This document shows positions 34,813-39,490 of a stretch of 39,490 bases of DNA, in pieces. Source of the stretch: Fomitopsis serialis (Eukaryota; Basidiomycota; Agaricomycetes; Polyporales; Fomitopsidaceae); contig NW_025955323.1 in NCBI RefSeq assembly GCF_022376445.1, forward strand, positions 1 through 39,490, given 5' to 3'. Position numbers and translations under genes: made by a program. Under the pieces are notes generated by a model. It made no database searches. It was not told where the DNA came from and saw nothing but the letters and a program-made list of their open reading frames with translations. How positions within the stretch are numbered: position 1 is the first letter of the stretch; every line of letters begins with the position of its first letter.

Positions 34813-34828
34813 GGGCGGGGCCCCGCCC
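34813..34828. promoter_or_regulatory. Perfect 16-bp GC palindrome, CreA/Mig1-like
   Basis: GGGCGGGGCCCCGCCC reads the same on both strands and contains two head-to-head GCGGGG cores, which fit the SYGGGG-type site of CreA/Mig1 carbon-catabolite repressors. It lies about 470 bp upstream of the NCS1 start. Binding is inference only; a GC-rich palindrome can also arise by chance. Confidence 0.35.
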
Positions 34829-34957
34829 TCGCCGATGAACTTTCTCCGAGTCCTCGAAGATACGGCACTGCGTTGGGCCAATCTCCCAGGGGCCGAATTC
34901 ACGTTGTCCAGCCTTTTCAGGTCACATCGCCTCGACACTACGAAGACCCGGGGAGCT

Positions 34958-35171
34958 TGATAGCGGGAAGGCGGTCAACCACTGCGCTTGCCAAACGCGG
35001 AAAGCCCGCCTGCCTATTCTGGCGCGCGCCCCTCGCTTCCACAGGTCTGGGCGGGGCACCGCGCTCCTGCCGCGCTCCTCTGGACGCGTCCACACACGCG
35101 AAGCCTTTTATGGTGGGCCCTTATCTTCGGGAAGAACTTCAGCGGAGCACAGGATGTCATTGCTGTTATCT
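34958..35171. promoter_or_regulatory. Three GATA-factor (HGATAR) sites
   Basis: TGATAG at 34958-34963, and AGATAA on the minus strand at 35121-35126 and 35166-35171 (seen as TTATCT). The last two are 45 bp apart and about 125-175 bp before the permease ATG. Fungal AreA/Nit2-type GATA activators use paired HGATAR sites in genes for nitrogen-source uptake, which suits an NCS1 permease. Confidence 0.5.
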
Positions 35172-35210
35172 CCATCAATGAGCTTGTCGTCAAATTGTCT
35201 TTCCCTGCGA

Positions 35211-35217
35211 TATAAAA
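35211..35217 (+). promoter_or_regulatory. TATA box of the NCS1 permease
   Basis: TATAAAA about 80 bp upstream of the ATG at 35296. Confidence 0.65.
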
Positions 35218-35295
35218 CCTCCCAGTCCCATATGATGTCCGGTTCCGACTCGGACCCTGGCGGACGTCCTCCCACTCCCTCTGAACGCAGACGCA

Positions 35296-37433
35296 ATGGC
35301 GAAGACGCGCGCCCGTCTTTCAGCCTACCTGAAGCCGTCAGCATGGGCTTTGGAGCCAGAGCCCTCGACGTTTGCGCCGAGCAGCAAGTGGTCGAACAAG
35401 GACATGGATCCGGTGCCTCCACATGCTGTGAGCACTCAGCCAATTCTGCGATGGAACAATGCTAAAGATGCGTACTTCTCGCGCGTAGCGGACATGGACG
35501 ACCGTGAACTACATCGCGTACTGGATTTCGGACGCGACGAACGCTGCAGTGTGGGAGCTCGCGTCGAGCATGTTAGCCGTCGGTCTATCATGGTGCGTCT
35601 GATAGCTCGTGCCACCACGCATATTAGCCTGATACGCTGTGTTTAGGCGGCAGGCTCTCCCTGCGATCGCAGTGGGGCATATCATCATCTCCGTTGTGAT
35701 GGTTCTCAACGGAACCGCCGGTGCCCGCCTGCATGTAGCATTCCCCGTGCTGAACAGGTCTTCCTTCGGATTCTGGTTCAGCTACTTCAGCGTCGTCAGC
35801 CGAGTGCTCCTGTCCATGTTCTGGTTTGGCATCCAGACATTTACAGGGTCGGAATGCGTGTACCAGGTGTGCAGTCTTCAAGCGAGTTCGTAAATAGGTC
35901 TGGGTGTCTGACTCGCCGCAGATGCTGAAAGCCATCTGGCCATCACTGGATAGAATGCCCAATCATCTACCAGTTCACGCGAACATCACCACCTCCGGTA
36001 TCATGTGCTACTTCCTGTACTGGCTCATCCAGGTACGCACCTCCTCCCGGCAGTAGTTCACAGAAGCAGTGCTAACTAGGTTTCTCCAGTTCCCGTTCAT
36101 GCTAATCTCGCCTCAGAGGATCCGGTGGTTATTCATGGCGAAGGCCATAATAGTCCCCCGACGTGGCTCGCCATGCTCATCTGGGCGATGGTCAAGGTGC
36201 CTCCAAGAGACGGGCTCTTCGTGCAGCACGCAACGATCCAAGGAAGCGACATGTCGTGGGCGTGGCTGAGCGCACTGAACAGCGCGCTAGGCATCTACTC
36301 CACGCTGGCCGTCAACATCCCCGACTTCACCAGATACGCGAAGAACGAGCGAGCGTGAGTGTCCCCCCCTCCCTCAGTACCGCACGCCATGTTGACACAC
36401 AGCTCACAGGCAATACGTCCAGATCGCCATCATCCCCATAGCGTTCACCCTGTGCGGGTTCATCGGCATGGCGGTCACGAGCTCGGGCATGGTCCTCTAC
36501 GGCCAGACGCTCTGGGACCCGCTCAAGCTCATCAACCAGTGGGACAACCGCGCCGCGGCGTTCTTCGCGTCCCTCGCGTGGGTGCTCACCACGCTTGGCA
36601 CGAACATATCCGCGAACTCCCTCTCGGCGGCGAACGACATGACAGTGCTGTTCCCGAGGTATATCAATATCAAGAGGGGGCAGGTGCTGTGTGCGCTGCT
36701 TGGTGGGTGGGCGCTGTGCCCCTGGGAGATCCTGGCCAGGTATGTTGTATAACCCCTCTGTACAGAACGTCCGACTGAGGTTCCTGCAGCGCCGAGGGCT
36801 TCTTATCCTTCATTAACGGCTATACCGTCTTCCTTGGCCCCTTCGCCGGTATCATGGTCACTGACGTGAGCGGACCATTTATAAGCTCCGATACCAACTA
36901 ATCGCGCAGCTCTAGTACTGGTTCCTGCATAAATGCAAGGTAGACGTGCCATCCATGTATCGCCCACACGGACGTTACCGCTATACGTACGGCTTCGTAG
37001 GTGTTCAGGAACAACTGCAGACGAGCTTGGCTGGCTAACGGCTGCACGATAGAACTGGCGAGCCGTCCTTGCGATCCTCTGCACCGTGCCGCCGCTCTTC
37101 CCCGGCTGGATCAACTCCATCAACCCCAAAGTCAAAGTCGGCGGCGCCGTCGACATCTTCGACTTTGCGTGGATATTCGGCGTACGTCTTTCCCCTGTGT
37201 CGCGCGGCGCTGAACTGACGGAGCCGCAGTTCGTCGTGGCATCGACGGTGTACTACGTCACGTCCGCGTTGTTTCCGGCGAAGGAGACGTACATCCCCGA
37301 GGCCATCTTGGCGGACGAGCCGGAGAGCGACTCTGGCCGGACGTCGGATGTGGAGGAGGACAAGAAGAGCATCAAGGAGGAGATCAAGGAGGCTACGGGA
37401 GTGTTTCCTCCGGAGCAGGAGCGAGGCCTGTGA
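35296..37433 (+). CDS. NCS1 nucleobase/allantoin-type permease, one frame break
   Basis: Predicted 12-TM plasma-membrane transporter of the NCS1 family (uracil, uridine, allantoin, purine-cytosine permeases of the Fur4/Dal4/Fui1 branch). Exons: 35296-35427, 35489-35592, 35647-35866, 35922-36032, 36090-36354, 36410-36739, 36790-36865, 36916-36996, 37053-37181, 37227-37433; about 551 aa. Landmarks: WSNKDMDPVPP just before TM1; NYIAYWISDATNAAVWELAS; AGARLHVAFPVLNRSSFGFW; GIQTFTG; NIPDFTRYAK; GTNISANSLSAANDM; the C-terminal GFVVASTVYY; then an acidic Glu/Lys-rich tail. One base seems to be missing in the C-run 36155-36159: the frame changes between KAIIVP and PTWLAMLIW in the middle of a helix. 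Both sides are otherwise perfect and all introns are in phase, so a base-calling error is more likely than a true pseudogene. Substrate not decidable from sequence. Confidence 0.88.
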
Positions 37434-38032
37434 GGGGCATCATGACAGAGAAACTACACCTTGTGTAGCTTATGTAGTCAACAATCTAACAAGTTATTGT
37501 GTGTCGTGGAGAAGCATTGGGGTTGCACTTGGGGATGACGAGGGCTGTGTCAATATGACTGGTACAAACGTACAACTCTCTCATACGTGCGGTGTCATGA
37601 ATTCTCATGATCCAAACATTGCGAGCCAGAATGGAAACAATGACACATGTGCCTGTGGTACAGTGCACCGCTGAGAAGACTGTAGAAGAGTGCTACACTA
37701 CAGGGGTGAGATGAACCTGAGGAGCATTCATGATCACCACCTTTCTGGACAAACGAGCACGCTAACGTCACTATAGAAGTGGCGACCATCAAGTCCATGG
37801 ATTGTGTCGTGAGTAGGCCAAGCACAAGTAACCAGATGGCGTGGTGGTCGACATAGCTGCAGGCCGAAGTGCGAATCCAGGTCCAAAAGTGAGTATTACA
37901 CGAGGCTGGTGGTATGGTAAGTAGTAAAGTACAACAATGTCCGGTCATCTGAAATGCACAGTCAAGGGCTAGAATGGCCTTTCTGCTCGCATACGTATCT
38001 CCGCTGCAGAGTGAAGAAGGTTGGCCTCCCCT
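37434..38032. other. Convergent intergenic region
   Basis: Shared 3' flank of the NCS1 permease (plus) and the DUF4112 gene (minus). Lower GC than the genes, with no open frame worth calling. Confidence 0.5.
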
Positions 38033-38899
38033 TCACGACGAGACAGCCTCCACGAACCGGCTGTCCCCCGAGCCGCGCGAAACACGCGCAGGGGGGTTCG
38101 CAGCCGAAGCGCCGTTCGTGCTCTTCCCCTTGCGGCTAAACCACCGACTGCCTTCCCTCTTCTGCGCCGGCCGTTTCTCGTCCCTTGCGCTGCCCTGTGC
38201 CACGGATATCTCCTGAGCCACCTGTTGTGCCTCATCGATCTCCTTCTGCACCTGCTCCGCGCGTTCGCGTAGGAACTTCTCGAGTATGGCGGCGTTGCGC
38301 GAGTTGGCTTTATAGACGGCGAGGAGGATGTCGCCTAGGACGGGGACGAAGCCGATAGTGGCGGAGATGAGGTTGTTGGCAAGCATTTGGTGGTATAGGT
38401 GGTCGGGTATCCTGGCGGCACATGAGCTAGGCAGTTCGCCGCGAACAAGGAAGACGTACTCTGCTTGCTTTGCCTTGCGTATAACGAGGAAGTAGTTAAG
38501 ACATACGTCAGCGATGTCACCTGCTCCAGGGATGATGCCTGCACCACAAACTCAATGAGAAGACAGTGCGAAGGAGGCAGACCTGCACTTACCGACGACA
38601 AACGTCCATCCGAAGCGCATGCCCAAGATGCGGAAGCCCTTATCGAGGTAATGTGCGCGACGATTGACCGACTTCAGAATCTTCGCGTCACGAGGTGTGA
38701 GGCCCGACGGCAATGCTCTCTACCGACGTTATGTCAATTGCGCGAAAGCCAGCAGTGATTGAGAGAGCCAACTCACCTTTCGCCTTTTCTGACGACCTCT
38801 GTTGTCGGTGTATGTCTCGTACAACGGATCCTTAGCCTCAAGGTCCTTCAGTTGCTCAGCGAAGAGCTTTCGTCCTCTGCCGAGAATGAAGTTTTCCAT
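38033..38899 (-). CDS. DUF4112 membrane protein, 4 exons
   Basis: Exons (minus): 38899-38777, 38719-38593, 38538-38460, 38411-38033; 235 aa, within the usual size of fungal DUF4112 proteins. Introns are 57, 54 and 48 bp. The N-terminus is MENFILGRGRKLFAEQLKDL; the family core runs from RRAHYLDKGFRILGMRFGWT through GIIPGAGDIADVCLNYF (first membrane segment) to MLANNLISATIGFVPVLGDI (second membrane segment), then YKANSRNAAILEKFL. Glycine-bearing PGAGD and PVLGD turns are characteristic. A Gln/Glu-rich amphipathic helix and a basic Ser-rich tail follow. The function of DUF4112 is unknown in any organism; its two re-entrant or membrane-spanning hydrophobic segments suggest a membrane role. Reading frame intact. 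Confidence 0.9.
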
Positions 38900-39490
38900 G
38901 ATGGTGGGGGTGGGGGTATGGTAGAGAGCGATTAGTGGGAGGCGGTTTTGTATGAAGGCCGTGTTTGTGGTGAGCGAGCTCCTGGGTGGCTACAGGCTGT
39001 GACGTCAGGCAGGTGATTGTCGGCCGTGTCATTTCCGCGGTCTCATTTGGCTCGAGCCCTACGTGCGCAGACCTAGATCCGGGTCGTATAGAGTTTGGGA
39101 CACAATCAGTATATAGGCATAGAGTGGAGGCTTGGTGGAGGCCTGTTCGGGCGAGTGCTGTCCAGGGCGCAGCAATGGCCATGATAATAATTCAGCTGCC
39201 AAAAATACATCGGAATTCCTCAGTTCAGCACGTGGCGGGCCTGCGAGCCCAGAAAGGGAAGAAAAATAGACCCCGCAGCAACTCCGCTGCGGGACGCGAC
39301 CTGCCGCGGCCGTGGCTTATGTTACCTTGCACTTATCCACCATCATATCGTCTCGGAAAGCCACTTGCTGCCTCCCCCCGGAAAATAGCCATCACGGGCA
39401 GCGCGCCCACATTACCTACAGGCTTCAAGCAGACTTGTCGTTTACAAAACTGGTGAGAAAGTCCTTTCCTTCTCCCTTCCGTCCTATCAG
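38900..39490. other. DUF4112 promoter side, no gene to window end
   Basis: Upstream flank of the DUF4112 gene. A TATATA at 39110-39115 lies about 210 bp before its ATG. The 156-codon plus frame 38986-39456 has no recognisable domain and runs through this promoter; not called. Confidence 0.4.

Larger units (their letters stand above)
34571..35295. other. Intergenic, SDR 3' flank and NCS1 promoter
   Basis: Contains a perfect 16-bp GC palindrome (34813-34828), three HGATAR-type sites and a TATA box before the NCS1 permease, listed separately. No gene seen; frames of 60-124 codons here lack motifs. Confidence 0.5.

Overview
The window is nuclear DNA of a filamentous basidiomycete, most likely an Agaricomycete (Polyporales would fit, but that is a guess). 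The signs are genes cut by many introns of about 50-60 bp with GT...AG ends, strong C/G preference at third codon positions in the conserved genes, and gene families typical of wood- and litter-decay fungi. No rRNA, tRNA, CRISPR array or bacterial-type operon was seen. The gene models below were built by hand from splice signals, reading-frame continuity and recognisable protein motifs.

Layout. Positions 1-4547 hold no gene I can support, only possible exon relics. An aldo-keto reductase (4548-5811, minus, 8 exons) is divergent from a split-RING protein with several SUMO-interaction-like motifs (6564-8429, plus). A basidiomycete-type protein of unknown function with a CPWC motif and a disturbed frame lies at 9984-11308. 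A DHA1-type MFS transporter (13269-15096, plus) and a paralogue with the same eight-exon structure (24894-26823, minus) face each other. Between them lie a gene-poor 5 kb stretch, an unknown acidic/His-rich protein with two frame breaks (20278-21939, plus) and a secreted GH105 unsaturated-glucuronyl/galacturonyl hydrolase (23317-24661, plus). Next come an 18-exon NRPS-like adenylation-thiolation-reductase enzyme (27261-31955, minus), a diacetyl/acetoin-reductase-like SDR (33480-34570, plus), an NCS1 nucleobase/allantoin permease (35296-37433, plus) and a DUF4112 membrane protein (38033-38899, minus).

Working together. The MFS transporter, the A-T-R carboxylic-acid reductase and the SDR lie next to each other (24.9-34.6 kb). 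They could form a small secondary-metabolite locus: acid activated and reduced to aldehyde, further redox by the SDR, export by the MFS. The GH105 enzyme would act outside the cell on pectin fragments. The NCS1 permease has GATA-factor sites upstream, suggesting nitrogen control.

Most notable observations. (1) A 447-bp MITE-like element with about 35-bp imperfect terminal inverted repeats and a TA target duplication sits inside an intron of the NRPS-like gene; removing it leaves a 51-bp intron of the usual size. (2) The RING protein may be a SUMO-targeted ubiquitin ligase. (3) Single-base frame breaks in three otherwise well-preserved genes all fall in or beside G/C runs, which points to sequence error rather than gene death.
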